A stretch of 64,000 bases of DNA from Nocardia albiluteola (GCF_018860155.1 NZ_JAHKNI010000003.1:673063-737062); one strand, 5' to 3'. Positions 9,447 to 18,457 are shown, counted from the stretch's first letter. The notes: generated by a model from the sequence alone, not told the origin. Translations and numbers: made by a program.

Positions 9447-10583
9447 GTGGACGAACACGTACCATCCGATCCGGTTCCACCGCCCGAGTCTTCGCCGCCC
9501 GAGCACGCGCAGCCGCCGGGCGCGGGGCTGTCCCGCCGTGGTGCGCTGGCGGGTATCGCGGCGGTGGGCGGGATCTCGGCGGTCAATGTCGGTGCATTCG
9601 CCTGGGCCGCAGGGTGGTTCACGCCGGACAGCCTGCGTTCGGGGACATTCGTCGACCGGTTCGAGCGGGTTTACGGCCGGCACAACGGATTTCGGCGCAA
9701 CCACGCCAAGGGGGTCAGCGCATCGGGGACGTTCGTCGGCAACGGCGCCGGGACCGCGTTGTCGACGGCGTCGGTGTTCCGGGCGGGGACAACGCCGGTG
9801 ACGGCTCGCTTCTCGCTGTCGGGCGGTATGCCGCTGGCCGGCGACCAGAACGGGACCGTGCGCGGGCTCGCGGTGCTGTTTCACCTGGATGGTCGCGAGC
9901 AGTGGCGCACCGCCATGGTGAACATTCCGGTGTTCCTCGACCGGGTGCCGCGGGGTTTCTACGATCGGATGCTCGCCACGCAACCCGTGGGCGCGACCGG
10001 CCGGCCCGATCCTGTGAAGGTCGCGGCGTTCCTCGCGAAATATCCCGAGTCCGAGCGCGCGATGGCCGTCGTGGCGCGCACGACGCCGTCGAACGGGTTC
10101 GCCAACAGTCCGTTCCACGGGCTCAACGCATTTCGGTTCACCAATGCCGCCGGCACGACAGTGCCGGTGCGGTGGAGCCTGCTCCCGGAGGATCCGTTCG
10201 TGGCGGGTACGCATGCGGCGGGACGGGACTACCTGTTCGACGCGCTGATCGAACGTCTCGGGCACGGACCGGTGCGCTGGCGGATGGTGGTCACGGTCGC
10301 CGAGCCCGGCGATCCGACGAACGACGCGACGCGGGCGTGGCCCGCGACTCGGCGGCAGGTCGAGGTCGGCACGCTTACCATCGACGCGCTGGCGACCGAG
10401 GCGCCGGGCAATGCGCGCGATGTCAACTTCGACCCGACGGTGCTGCCGACCGGGATCGCGCCTTCGGACGATCCGCTGCTCGAGGCACGCTCGTCGGTCT
10501 ACGCGAGGTCCTACCAGCGGCGCACCCGGGAACCGCATACGCCCAGCGCGGTCGAGGTGCCGGAGGTCCGCAATGCCCGGTGA
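9447..10583 (+). CDS. Tat-exported catalase-family (SrpA-like) haem peroxidase
   Basis: 378 residues. A twin-arginine signal (SRRGALAGIAAVGG) near residue 30 predicts export as a folded haem protein. The catalase core is small and lacks the C-terminal flavodoxin-like region of large catalases. The distal histidine motif N-H-A-K-G is visible, followed by FRAGTTPVTARFS. GTG 9447 is chosen because it gives a short N-region before the RR motif; ATG 9384 is an alternative. The gene overlaps the following cytochrome b561 gene by 11 bases, the usual pairing for this peroxidase type, in which the cytochrome is the presumed electron donor. Confidence 0.87.
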   Translation: MDEHVPSDPVPPPESSPPEHAQPPGAGLSRRGALAGIAAVGGISAVNVGAFAWAAGWFTPDSLRSGTFVDRFERVYGRHNGFRRNHAKGVSASGTFVGNGAGTALSTASVFRAGTTPVTARFSLSGGMPLAGDQNGTVRGLAVLFHLDGREQWRTAMVNIPVFLDRVPRGFYDRMLATQPVGATGRPDPVKVAAFLAKYPESERAMAVVARTTPSNGFANSPFHGLNAFRFTNAAGTTVPVRWSLLPEDPFVAGTHAAGRDYLFDALIERLGHGPVRWRMVVTVAEPGDPTNDATRAWPATRRQVEVGTLTIDALATEAPGNARDVNFDPTVLPTGIAPSDDPLLEARSSVYARSYQRRTREPHTPSAVEVPEVRNAR

Positions 10584-11232
10584 CGCGGAAACCACCGGCA
10601 CGAAGTTCACCGCAGTCGCCCGCGGCCTGCACTGGATCATGGCTGCGGCCGTCATCGCGATGCTGTTCATCGGCGTGTTCATGGTCGGGTCGATCAGCGA
10701 ATTCCACCTGCTGGTCACCATTCACGAACCACTGGGCTTCGCGATCCTGATACTCGCGCTGGTCCGGATCGGCTGGCGACTGGGACATACCCCGCCGCCG
10801 TGGCCGGCGGGGATGTCGCGGCCCGAACGAGTGGTCGCGAAGTACTCCGAGCGATTGATGTACGCGCTGTTCATACTTCAGCCTCTGTTCGGGTGGGCGA
10901 TGGTGTCGGCGTCGGGACAGCCGATCGTGTTGTTCGGATCGTGGTACCTGCCGTCCATCGCCCCCGGGAACGCCACGGTGTTCGCTGTCCTGTTGCGCGC
11001 GCACATCGTCGCGGCCTACCTGCTGTACGTCACCTTCGCCGCACACCTGGCCGCAGTGCTGTGGCACACCCTCGTCGTCCGTGACCGAATGCTGTCCCGG
11101 ATGACGTTCGGGCGGGTGCACACCAACCTCCGAGGGAGACCGAGCCGAGGCGCATCTCGAGCGGGTGCTCCGCACGAGCAAGCACGGCCTCAACCGCAAC
11201 TGAAGATCACCTCCGACCAGCATGGCAGCTGA
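10573..11232 (+). CDS. Cytochrome b561-type membrane protein
   Basis: 219 residues with four membrane helices. Candidate haem-b histidines: GLHWIMAA in helix 1, TIHEPLGF in helix 2, RAHIVAAYLL and AAHLAAVLWH in the third and fourth. The C-terminal tail after residue 175 is basic and polar. It overlaps the end of the Tat peroxidase gene, indicating translational coupling; the likely job is quinol-to-peroxidase electron transfer across the membrane. Confidence 0.88.
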   Translation: MPGDAETTGTKFTAVARGLHWIMAAAVIAMLFIGVFMVGSISEFHLLVTIHEPLGFAILILALVRIGWRLGHTPPPWPAGMSRPERVVAKYSERLMYALFILQPLFGWAMVSASGQPIVLFGSWYLPSIAPGNATVFAVLLRAHIVAAYLLYVTFAAHLAAVLWHTLVVRDRMLSRMTFGRVHTNLRGRPSRGASRAGAPHEQARPQPQLKITSDQHGS

Positions 11233-11480
11233 TCGAGCCACCACGGCAGTGCGACGGGCCCTCGGAGGTGTTGGTCGGCGGAAAGCGGCAATCGCTGCAG
11301 CGTGGAAGCCGCTGCGGGCGTAGCCTATTGCTTGATATCACACTGCCTGGGGGATCGGATGCCGGATCGACCGCAGCTGAGTTACCGCTGCCTCGCGCCG
11401 AATTTGCCCGAGCACCTGACCGGCCGGCAGCCGATCCGGAGCCTGCTGCCGAACGCTACCGATCTGCGAGATCGTGCCGG

Positions 11481-13103
11481 TCAGCTGTTGCGATCGGGGC
11501 TGTGCACCAGGTGTCCGCCGAGGATGGTGTGGCTGGGTTGGAGGTCGCGCAGGGATTCGGCCGGGCCGGCGGCGGGGTCGCGGTCCCAGACCGTGAGGTC
11601 GGCGAGGCGGCCGGGACTCACTGTGCCACGGAGGTTTTCCTCCCGCATCAGCCGCGCGGCGTTCGTGGTGTGCAGGGCGACCGCCTCGTCGTAGGTGATC
11701 GAGTGGTGTGGGCCTTGGACGCCGATGACCGTTTCGCGGGTCATCATGCCCCACACCGAGCGCATGGCGCCGAACTGTCCGACCGGGAAGTCGGAGCCGC
11801 CGGTGACCAGGGCGCCCTGGTCGAGCCAGCCGCGGGCCGGAAACAGGTCGGCCACTCGTTCCGGGCCCCAGTACTCGCGTTCGACCTCGGCGGTGTCGTG
11901 CAGCAGCGGCTGCTGGATCGTCACCGGGATACCCAGGGCCACCGCTCGTGCCCGTTGTTCGGGTCCGGCCAGCCCGCCGTGTTCGATCACGAGGCTGTGC
12001 GGGGCCAAGCCCGGATTGTCTTGCAGCACAAGCTCGTACACGTCCAGCAGGATGCGTACCGCACGATCGCCGTAGGCGTGAGTGCCGACTCGCCACCCGC
12101 GGCGGACCACGGTGTTCACCGCGTCGACCAGGCCGTCCGGTTCCCACAGCAGAGCGCCGGAGTAGCTGTGGTCGCAAGCGTACGGCTCCTCGGTCGCGCC
12201 GGCTTCGAGGCCGCCGTCGATACCGAACTTCATGCCCCACACCTGAAGCCACGGATCCGCGGAGTAGCGCAGCTCCTCCATCCGGTCGAGTGCTTCGTCC
12301 AGCAACGTCGCCGTGGTCAGTCCGAAACCCGCGATCAACGCGCGGACGCGGGTGCCGAGCATGGCCTGGTCGCGGGTGGCCCGGAGCAGGTCGTAGTCGG
12401 CGAACGACACCGCACAATCGCGGACGGTGCCGATTCCGGTCGCGGCGTACGCGTGGCTGGCCAGACGTAGCCCGTCGATGCGCTGAGTGCCGTCTTCCTC
12501 GGGAACGAACTGTTCCACCAGCCGCATCGCGCTGTCGATCAGGCGGCCGTTCAAGCGGCCGTTGGACTCTCGGCCGATCACACCGCCCGGCGGGACCGGG
12601 GTGTCGGTGGTGATGCCGGCCAGCCGCAATGCCACGTTGTTGACCACATCGTTGTGGCCGCCGCGCTTGACCAGGACCGGATGCCGGTCGGTGGCGCCGT
12701 CGAGCTCGTCGGCGGTCGGCATCCGCCGTTCCGCGAGGTTGAGCTCCTGCCAGTTGGTCGTGGTCCGGATCCACCGGCCCGCGGGCGTCACCGCGGCCCG
12801 CTGCCGGATCAGGTCCAGGAATTCGGCGATCGTGCGGGCTTCGTGCACCGGAACATCGTGTGCGCCATGGGCGGCGAAGATCAGGTGGGTGTGGGTGTCG
12901 TCGAACGAGGGCAGGACCGTGGACCCGGGGAGATCCAGGATCTCGGTGCCGGTTCCGGCCAGGTCGTCGAGCCCCTTCGGGTCGTCGGACACCGCGACGA
13001 TCCGGTCGCCGCGAACCGCGACCGCACGCTGCGGCGGGCGGCCCGGCACCAGCGTGTGTACCGCCGCGGCCCGGATCAGCAGATCTGCTCTGTGATCAAT
13101 CAT
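11481..13103 (-). CDS. Metal-dependent amidohydrolase, YtcJ-like
   Basis: 540 residues of the amidohydrolase superfamily. The first metal site is D-T-H-T-H following a V-L-P-S-F strand; a carbamylatable lysine or equivalent lies in VKRGGHND; later ligands are HAYGD, IEHGG and GGSDFP. The C-terminal beta-sandwich closes with RLADLTVWDRDP. ATG 13103 has GGGAG upstream. Relatives hydrolyse N-acyl or imide-like bonds, but the substrate range of YtcJ-type proteins is broad. It is divergent from a double-domain Lrp/AsnC regulator that probably controls it. Confidence 0.87.
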   Translation of the reverse strand: MIDHRADLLIRAAAVHTLVPGRPPQRAVAVRGDRIVAVSDDPKGLDDLAGTGTEILDLPGSTVLPSFDDTHTHLIFAAHGAHDVPVHEARTIAEFLDLIRQRAAVTPAGRWIRTTTNWQELNLAERRMPTADELDGATDRHPVLVKRGGHNDVVNNVALRLAGITTDTPVPPGGVIGRESNGRLNGRLIDSAMRLVEQFVPEEDGTQRIDGLRLASHAYAATGIGTVRDCAVSFADYDLLRATRDQAMLGTRVRALIAGFGLTTATLLDEALDRMEELRYSADPWLQVWGMKFGIDGGLEAGATEEPYACDHSYSGALLWEPDGLVDAVNTVVRRGWRVGTHAYGDRAVRILLDVYELVLQDNPGLAPHSLVIEHGGLAGPEQRARAVALGIPVTIQQPLLHDTAEVEREYWGPERVADLFPARGWLDQGALVTGGSDFPVGQFGAMRSVWGMMTRETVIGVQGPHHSITYDEAVALHTTNAARLMREENLRGTVSPGRLADLTVWDRDPAAGPAESLRDLQPSHTILGGHLVHSPDRNS

Positions 13104-13270
13104 GATGTCTCCCAAGTCGACTCGATCATCGGTAACCAGCGGACCGGCATCCGCTCGGTGCGGTGTCCCCGGCGCCACGACACAGTGATACGCCTGATAT
13201 GCGAATCGACCGCCATAAAGCGACGATATAGCAAGATTTACCGACAGTAGAGAGCGCTATAGTGCGTAAT

Positions 13271-14242
13271 ATGCGACACGAGCTCGATGAGACCGATCGT
13301 CGAATCGCGGCCGCGCTGGTTGCCTCGCCACGAGCCTCGTGGCGCGTCGTCGCCGAGTGCCTGGGCCTGTCCGAGCGAACCGTCGTGCGGCGCGCGGTTC
13401 CGCTCTACGCCGACCGGACGCTGCGGGGCACCGTCGTCCGCAATCCGGCAACGGTGCCCGGTGCGGTTCCGATGGCACTGCGTATCCGGTGTCGTCCCAA
13501 CAGAATTCGTCAGGTAGCGACCGCACTCGCCCGCCGTCGGGACACGATCTGGGTCGACATTCTCGGTGGCGGTGACGAGGTATCCGCGGTGTTCTTCCTC
13601 GACAGCCCGCAACGCCGGAACTCGCTGCTGTTGCAGGACTTGCCGGCGACCGATGCCGTGGACTCCTGGACCGCGCACACCCTGCTGCGGGTGTTCCCCG
13701 AGACCCTGCGCTGGAACGCGGGCCTGCTCACCCCCGAGGAGGCCGCGCGGCTGGCCCCGGAACCGGTGCAGGCGGCGCCCGCACCGGCCGCAATCGACGG
13801 CACGCTGATCGCGGCCCTCGCCGAGGACTGCCGAATGACCTACACCGACCTCGCCGCCCGGGCCGGAACCACCGCGCTCGCCGCCCGTCGCCGCCTCGAT
13901 ACGCTGGTGCGCGGCAACGTCGTTCGCCTGGCCACCGAGATCGATCCCGCACTGCTGGGCGCGCACAGTGAAGCGCTGCTGTGGCTCGATGTGCAGCCCC
14001 GCGCGCTGGGGGAGACCGCGGCGGCGCTGTCCGGCAATCCGCACGTCCGGTTCGTCGCCGCGACCACCGGTCCGGCGAATCTCCTGGCGGCGGTCGCCGT
14101 CACCGATCTGGCCGCGCTCTACGACTTCCTCGTCACCACGATCGGTGCATTGGGCGCGATCACCGCCACCGACACCACCCCGATCCTTGCGACCGCCAAG
14201 CGCACCGGTCTCGCGCGGCCCTGGTCCACGGTGCTCAGCTGA
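13271..14242 (+). CDS. Lrp/AsnC-family regulator with duplicated domains
   Basis: 323 residues made of two successive AsnC units. First HTH: DETDRRIAAALVASPRASW to LGLSERTVVRR. Second HTH: IDGTLIAALAEDCRMTYTDLA to TALAARRRLD. Each is followed by a RAM-like effector domain. ATG 13271 is taken; an in-frame GTG lies 9 bases upstream. Such double Lrp proteins are common in actinobacteria next to amidohydrolase or amino-acid genes. Its last base region touches the start zone of the next TetR gene. Confidence 0.87.
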   Translation: MRHELDETDRRIAAALVASPRASWRVVAECLGLSERTVVRRAVPLYADRTLRGTVVRNPATVPGAVPMALRIRCRPNRIRQVATALARRRDTIWVDILGGGDEVSAVFFLDSPQRRNSLLLQDLPATDAVDSWTAHTLLRVFPETLRWNAGLLTPEEAARLAPEPVQAAPAPAAIDGTLIAALAEDCRMTYTDLAARAGTTALAARRRLDTLVRGNVVRLATEIDPALLGAHSEALLWLDVQPRALGETAAALSGNPHVRFVAATTGPANLLAAVAVTDLAALYDFLVTTIGALGAITATDTTPILATAKRTGLARPWSTVLS

Positions 14243-14253
14243 TGAGCTTGACA

Positions 14254-14281
14254 GAGAACTCAAACAACTGTTTGAGTTCTC
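14254..14281. promoter_or_regulatory. Perfect 28-bp palindrome, TetR operator
   Basis: Arms GAGAACTCAAACA and TGTTTGAGTTCTC flank a 2-base centre (AC) with no mismatch. It is directly preceded by TTGACA at 14248-14253, a candidate -35 box, and ends 2 bases before ATG 14284 of the TetR gene, so bound repressor would block its own expression. A related degenerate dyad lies before the next gene. Confidence 0.85.
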
Positions 14282-14283
14282 GT

Positions 14284-14925
14284 ATGGGGACCGAACGGAC
14301 GGACCTGCGTCGGGAGGCCGGCCGGCGCACCCGCGACAGACTCCTGGCCGCGGCGCTCGAGCTGCTGGCACAGCGTGGGGCGGAGGGGGTGACCCTGAGG
14401 GAGATCACCGACACCGCGGAGGCGAACGTGTCGGCGGTCAGTTATCACTTCGGGTCGCTGCGGGGCCTGTGCGATGCGGCGATCGAGCACGCGCTGGAAC
14501 GATATCTGGACGCGCAGATCGAGGCGGTCGGGTCGCTGGATGTCACGGCGACCGTCGAGGAATTGTCTGCGGCGTTCGCTCAGCCGATGGTTCGGGCGCT
14601 CGCCGCGGGCGGCCGGGATCTGGCGGTGCTGCGGACGGTGGCGCGGATCGGGATCGATCCTCCCGAGGGATGGGAACGGCTGAATGCGAAGTTCGAACAG
14701 TCGCGCCGGGACGTGCTTCGGGTGCTGTCGGTGCGGCTGCCCGAGGTCGACGAGCCGGAGATGGTGTTCCGGACGCGGTGTGCCGCGGGCCTATTGAACT
14801 GGCTCGCGGTGGCGCCGATCGGCGCGGAGCTGGCGGCGTTGCCGCAGCGGCGGATCGAGCGCTGGTTGGTCCCGGTGGTGGCGGGGGCGTTTCTCGGCGG
14901 TTCGAGGCAGTCCGACCAGGTCTGA
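14284..14925 (+). CDS. TetR-family transcriptional regulator
   Basis: 213 residues. HTH: TRDRLLAAALELLAQRGAEG to SAVSYHFGSLRGL; the C-terminal domain ends with a helical ligand region. ATG 14284 (MGTERTDLRR) is preferred to ATG 14242, because the earlier start would translate through the perfect palindrome and overlap the preceding stop. The following NTF2-like gene carries a related operator over its -35 box and is the likely target. Confidence 0.88.
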   Translation: MGTERTDLRREAGRRTRDRLLAAALELLAQRGAEGVTLREITDTAEANVSAVSYHFGSLRGLCDAAIEHALERYLDAQIEAVGSLDVTATVEELSAAFAQPMVRALAAGGRDLAVLRTVARIGIDPPEGWERLNAKFEQSRRDVLRVLSVRLPEVDEPEMVFRTRCAAGLLNWLAVAPIGAELAALPQRRIERWLVPVVAGAFLGGSRQSDQV

Positions 14926-14946
14926 TATAGCCTGTCGCGCAACAAT

Positions 14947-14964
14947 TCAAATGATTGCTTGACA
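14947..14964 (+). promoter_or_regulatory. Degenerate TetR operator over a -35 box
   Basis: TCAAATGATTGCTTGA (14947-14962) matches 12 of 16 central positions of the palindrome at 14254-14281 and keeps the outer TCAA/TTGA halves. TTGACA at 14959-14964 overlaps its right half and is a good -35 candidate for the gene starting at 15030; the -10 is less clear near 14982-14988. Suggests weaker repression by the same TetR. Confidence 0.55.
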
Positions 14965-15029
14965 TCTTTACCTGTGTCGGTGAACAATTCAATCAAGCAT
15001 TCGATTTGTTTCTTGAGGAGAGCAAGACC

Positions 15030-15500
15030 ATGGCTATCAGCGCAGAAGAAGTGGTCCGGGCGGCGTACCACGCGGCCGAGGGCACCGTCCTCGACGTTCA
15101 GGGCTTCGCCGACCTGTTCACCGCGGACGGCGTATTCAACAACGTTGTCGCCGGCGAGGTCTACCGGGGAGAACACCTGGGCGACCTGGTCACCGTCATG
15201 GGACAGTTGGCGCCCGACATCCACCGCGAGCTGCACCGCTTCCATGTCCTGAGCGACAACCTCGTCGCCGTCGAGTTGTCCATCCAGGGCACCTTCACCG
15301 GCCCGTTCCAGACCCCCGCGGGGGTCATCGAGCCGACCGGCGCCAAGCTCGACATTCCGACCGCCGACTTCTGGTACCTCGAGGGCGGCAAGATCAAGGA
15401 ATTCAACTGCTACGTCGGCGTCAGCGTCATGCTCGCCCAACTCGGCGTGCAGCCCGACTTCGCCTCCGCCGTAGCCGCATCGGCCACCACGGTCGGCTGA
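15030..15500 (+). CDS. NTF2-like (SnoaL) protein
   Basis: 156 residues, one cone-shaped NTF2-like domain. ATG 15030 has GAGGAGA 9 bases upstream. Key strands: FADLFTADGVFNNV, FHVLSDNLVAVELSIQGTF, ADFWYLEGGKIKEFNCYVG. Proteins of this kind are small isomerases, cyclases or ligand carriers; catalytic residues cannot be fixed from sequence alone. Likely repressed by the TetR encoded immediately upstream. Confidence 0.82.
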   Translation: MAISAEEVVRAAYHAAEGTVLDVQGFADLFTADGVFNNVVAGEVYRGEHLGDLVTVMGQLAPDIHRELHRFHVLSDNLVAVELSIQGTFTGPFQTPAGVIEPTGAKLDIPTADFWYLEGGKIKEFNCYVGVSVMLAQLGVQPDFASAVAASATTVG

Positions 15501-15610
15501 TCCCGCGACCCTGATCACGCGGCGGGTGCCCGACCGACCTGGGTCCTGGAAGGGGCACTGGTTCACCAGGACGATCGCTGTCGTAGGCAGGAATGAGCCG
15601 GCGGCCGACC

Positions 15611-16099
15611 TCAGCGCCGCGTGTCGTCGGGGCCGGCCGTCAGATTGGCCCCGAGCCGTTCGAGGCCGGCCAGTAATCGCCGCTGTTCGGCCGTGCTCAT
15701 CCCGCCGACGGTGTCGGTCTCCAACTCGGTCCACAACTGCTCCACGCGGCTGCGCAGCGCCTTCCCGGCCGGGGTGGATTCGACCAGCGTGGCTCGCCGG
15801 TCGTCGGGATCCGGGCGCCGCCGCACGAACCCGGACCGCTCGAGCCGCTGCACCGTGCGGGTCATCGACGCGGAGTCGGTGTCGAACGCGGCGGCCAGTT
15901 CGGCCTGCCGGCAGGGCCCGCTGTCCCACAGGTACATCAGCAGCAGCTCGTGTCCCGGGTGCAGGCCAACGCTCTGGAACAGTTGCCGTGCTCGCGTCAT
16001 GTGCAGCCGGGTCGCCCGGATCAGTGCATTGCTGACCGGGCCACCTGATGCGGCAGTCGACGCCGCCACCTCTCGCTGTACTGCTCTGCTACCGGCCAT
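15611..16099 (-). CDS. MarR-family regulator
   Basis: 162 residues with the winged helix: RQAELAAAFDTDSASMTRTVQRLERSGFV as recognition region and the wing RRPDPDDRRATLV. ATG 16099 (MAGSRAVQR) is used; an in-frame GTG at 16108 would add three residues. Divergent from a DoxX gene 220 bases away, which is a plausible target. Confidence 0.88.
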   Translation of the reverse strand: MAGSRAVQREVAASTAASGGPVSNALIRATRLHMTRARQLFQSVGLHPGHELLLMYLWDSGPCRQAELAAAFDTDSASMTRTVQRLERSGFVRRRPDPDDRRATLVESTPAGKALRSRVEQLWTELETDTVGGMSTAEQRRLLAGLERLGANLTAGPDDTRR

Positions 16100-16320
16100 G
16101 GAATCCACGATAACCCAGTTCAGGCAGTCGAAGTCGCTGTCGGCCCGGGGTGGGAGCCGCTGTGCGCCCGGTGTGAACGGTCGGGCCGAAATCGATCGAA
16201 ATCCCCGGAATAACTCGCATACCGCAATTGCTGTCTAGGACAGGCAACGGTCCGAGTCGCCGGCACCTGAGCCACAACCGTTTTCACCGACCAGCCGGAA
16301 CCTCATCAAGGAGCACAATC

Positions 16321-16737
16321 ATGAATGTCGTGGTACTCGTCGGACGGATCCTGTTCGCCCTGCTCTTCCTCGGCTCCGCGTTCGGGCACTTCGCCCAGCG
16401 CAAGCAGATGGCCGAGTATGCCGGCTACAAGGGCGTTCCGCTTCCGGGATTGTCGGTGCTCGGCTCCGGCGTGCTGCTGCTCGCGGGCGGACTGAGTGTG
16501 CTGCTGGGCGTCTGGGCCGATCTGGGATCGCTGCTGCTGATCGCGTTCCTGGTCCCGACCGCTCTGCTCATGCACCCGTTCTGGACGGAGACCGATGCGC
16601 AGGTCAAGCAGCAGGAGATGATCCACTTCAACAAGGACATCGGGCTGGCCGGCGCGGCCCTGATGCTGTTCGCGTTCTTCTCGCATGTCGGTGGTGACCT
16701 CGGACTTACCCTCACCGGACCGCTCTTCCACATCTGA
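16321..16737 (+). CDS. DoxX-family membrane protein
   Basis: 138 residues, four membrane helices. The hallmark N-terminus VGRILFALLFLGSAFGHF and the second helix VLGSGVLLLAGGLSVLLGVWADLGSLL are typical of DoxX. AAGGAG lies just before ATG 16321. DoxX proteins have been linked to redox or thiol stress in mycobacteria; a specific role here is inference. Located between the MarR gene and an NTF2-like gene. Confidence 0.88.
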   Translation: MNVVVLVGRILFALLFLGSAFGHFAQRKQMAEYAGYKGVPLPGLSVLGSGVLLLAGGLSVLLGVWADLGSLLLIAFLVPTALLMHPFWTETDAQVKQQEMIHFNKDIGLAGAALMLFAFFSHVGGDLGLTLTGPLFHI

Positions 16738-16841
16738 GCCGCAGGCCGGTCGCGGCGGGCGGTGGCACTGGTTTCATTCCTTCACCACCCGATCCGCTCG
16801 CCTGGCTACCAGCGTTTTCCCTGTGATCGAAAGGATCTGCT

Positions 16842-17213
16842 GTGACCCCTTCACCGGCCGAGCTCATGCGGCGCAATCTGCTCGACGTCTTCAACGAGCC
16901 GGACCCGGGGCGCCGGGCCGCGGTGATCGCCGACAGCTATGCCGACGATGTGGTGTGGCACGAGCCCGACCGGAAGGTCCTCGGGCGCAAGGAGTTCGAA
17001 CGACGTGCCACGGAACTGCGCGCCGAGAACCCGGACTGGGTGTTCCGGGCCGCCGGTCCCGCGGTGGAACTCGACGACATCGGCCAGCTGGCCTTCCGAT
17101 ACGGGCCGGACGGCGCGCCGCCGGTGGTGAGCGGCATGGACATCGCTCGCACCGCGAACGGTGTGATCATCGAGCTGTACACCATCGTCACCGAGATCGA
17201 TCAGCCGTCGTAG
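16842..17213 (+). CDS. NTF2-like (SnoaL) protein
   Basis: 123 residues from GTG 16842, preceded by AAAGGA. The strand-helix pattern (LLDVFNEPDPGRRAAVIADSY, DVVWHEPD, ELYTIVTEID) is that of short SnoaL-like proteins. It ends inside the 3' end of the convergent SDR gene (13 bases overlap). Function unknown; likely co-transcribed with DoxX. Confidence 0.78.
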   Translation: MTPSPAELMRRNLLDVFNEPDPGRRAAVIADSYADDVVWHEPDRKVLGRKEFERRATELRAENPDWVFRAAGPAVELDDIGQLAFRYGPDGAPPVVSGMDIARTANGVIIELYTIVTEIDQPS

Positions 17214-18097
17214 GTCACCGCAGCGAACGAATGCCGGGCGTTGCCATCGAGCGGCCGGCGTTCCGCTGACGGTGACCACGGGAGCACCGAGCCGTACCGG
17301 ACCAGCTCGCCGTACTGGGCGGGATCCACCGGTTCGAGGGCCAGGTCGACGAGTGCGACCGCGGCCTGGGCGGGGGTGGGTGCGCCGGACACGTCCCACC
17401 ACAGGGCGGAGGTGGGGGTGTTGATCATGCCGGGGCACACGGCGGCGATCAGAATGCCTCGGGCACGGTCGGTTTCGCGGCGCTGCGCGGCGAGCGCGCG
17501 GACGGCCGCGACCTGACCGATCTTGGACGGGATATTGACGAAGCCGGGCCACGCTCCCGCCCGCGCGCTCCCGTCGGCCACCGCCTCGACCCACCGCCCG
17601 ACCTGGATGTCGACCTCGTCGAGGGTGGCCGCACCGTCGAACCGGCCGTGCAGGACCGGCGCGAGCTGGTGCAGTGTGCCGAGTGAGCTGGCCACCACGA
17701 TCAACCGGCCGTCGTCGCGCAGGATCGGCGCGAAGGCGCGCAGCAGCCGGGTGGTGCCGAAGTTGTTGACCTCGGCGTACTCCCGCACGATCGTGCGCGG
17801 GTCGTCGTCGGGGCCCACCCGCATGACGGCATTGCCGAACACGATGTCGACGCCGCCGTGCCGTGCGACCAGCAGGTCCGCGAGGCGTTCGGCGCCACCC
17901 GGATCGGTGACGTCGAGGATCTCCCCGCGCACCTGGGCGCCGCCCACGGGCATGGCGGCCACAGCGGCGGCCACCCGGTCGTGATCGCGGCCGGTGAGGT
18001 AGATGGTGTCGGCGGGAGCCATCCGCTGGGCCAGCAGTTCGACGAGCGCGAGTCCGAGACCCTGGGTGGCGCCGGTGACCAGTGCGACCCTGCTCAT
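17201..18097 (-). CDS. Short-chain dehydrogenase/reductase
   Basis: 298 residues. Cofactor motif TGATQGLG at residues 7-14, the NAG-type strand reads FGNAVMRVG, and active-site region has S in VASSLGTLHQ; the usual YxxxK is not in canonical form, being IPSKIGQVAAV (S-K with no tyrosine four residues before). This makes catalysis by the normal triad doubtful. ATG 18097 overlaps the stop of the upstream SDR remnant by 4 bases. Confidence 0.8.
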   Translation of the reverse strand: MSRVALVTGATQGLGLALVELLAQRMAPADTIYLTGRDHDRVAAAVAAMPVGGAQVRGEILDVTDPGGAERLADLLVARHGGVDIVFGNAVMRVGPDDDPRTIVREYAEVNNFGTTRLLRAFAPILRDDGRLIVVASSLGTLHQLAPVLHGRFDGAATLDEVDIQVGRWVEAVADGSARAGAWPGFVNIPSKIGQVAAVRALAAQRRETDRARGILIAAVCPGMINTPTSALWWDVSGAPTPAQAAVALVDLALEPVDPAQYGELVRYGSVLPWSPSAERRPLDGNARHSFAAVTYDG

Positions 18098-18387
18098 TTC
18101 GCCCCCTCGGTGACCGTCTTCTCCGACAGCTCCCACAAGTGTTGCGCGCCATCGGGATCCAGCGCGTAGCGCGCGACACCGTGCAGGGTGCCGGTGCGCC
18201 GGTCGACGGTCTCGCTCTCATTGCAGTCGGCGAAGTACCGACCGCCGACACCGGCCAGCTGCGGTGCGGTGGCCAGCAGGACCGAGGTGGCGCCCGTCAC
18301 CACCGCACGGCGGCCACTCAGGTCCAGGCCGGCGGTGACGTCGGCGGCGGTGGACTCGAACCCGAAGGGTGTGCGTATCAAGGTCAT
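18094..18387 (-). pseudogene. Internally deleted short-chain dehydrogenase
   Basis: 97 residues joining both ends of a roughly 300-residue SDR. The first 36 residues (FGFESTAADVTAGLDLSGRRAVVTGAT) are a normal SDR start up to the cofactor loop; then SVLLATAPQLAGVGGRYFADCNE and YALDPDGAQHLWELSE follow, which in full-length relatives are the C-terminus. The whole substrate and catalytic part is absent, yet the frame is kept. The product cannot be an oxidoreductase. It overlaps the next SDR by ATGA. Confidence 0.75.
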
Positions 18388-18430
18388 ACCTCGACGCTAG
18401 AAGCCCACTGGCCATGTCGAAAGCGAGAAA

Positions 18431-18451
18431 TACGCATCTGTGGTATGCGTA
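18431..18451. promoter_or_regulatory. Inverted repeat, LysR-type binding site
   Basis: TACGCAT, 7-base spacer, ATGCGTA: perfect 7-bp arms placed 7 bases before ATG 18458 of the LysR gene and 44 bases before the divergent SDR start. Position and size fit a LysR regulator controlling itself and the SDR operon. Confidence 0.75.
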
Positions 18452-18457
18452 AATATC

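Noticed and set aside
9357..10721. 454-codon minus-strand frame opposite the catalase-like gene
   Set aside because: No motif; mirrors the codon bias of the real plus-strand gene with Tat signal and NHAKG motif.
14254..14281. LexA (SOS) box
   Set aside because: The palindrome has CTCAAACA halves, not the actinobacterial CGAACA type, and lies at a TetR start.
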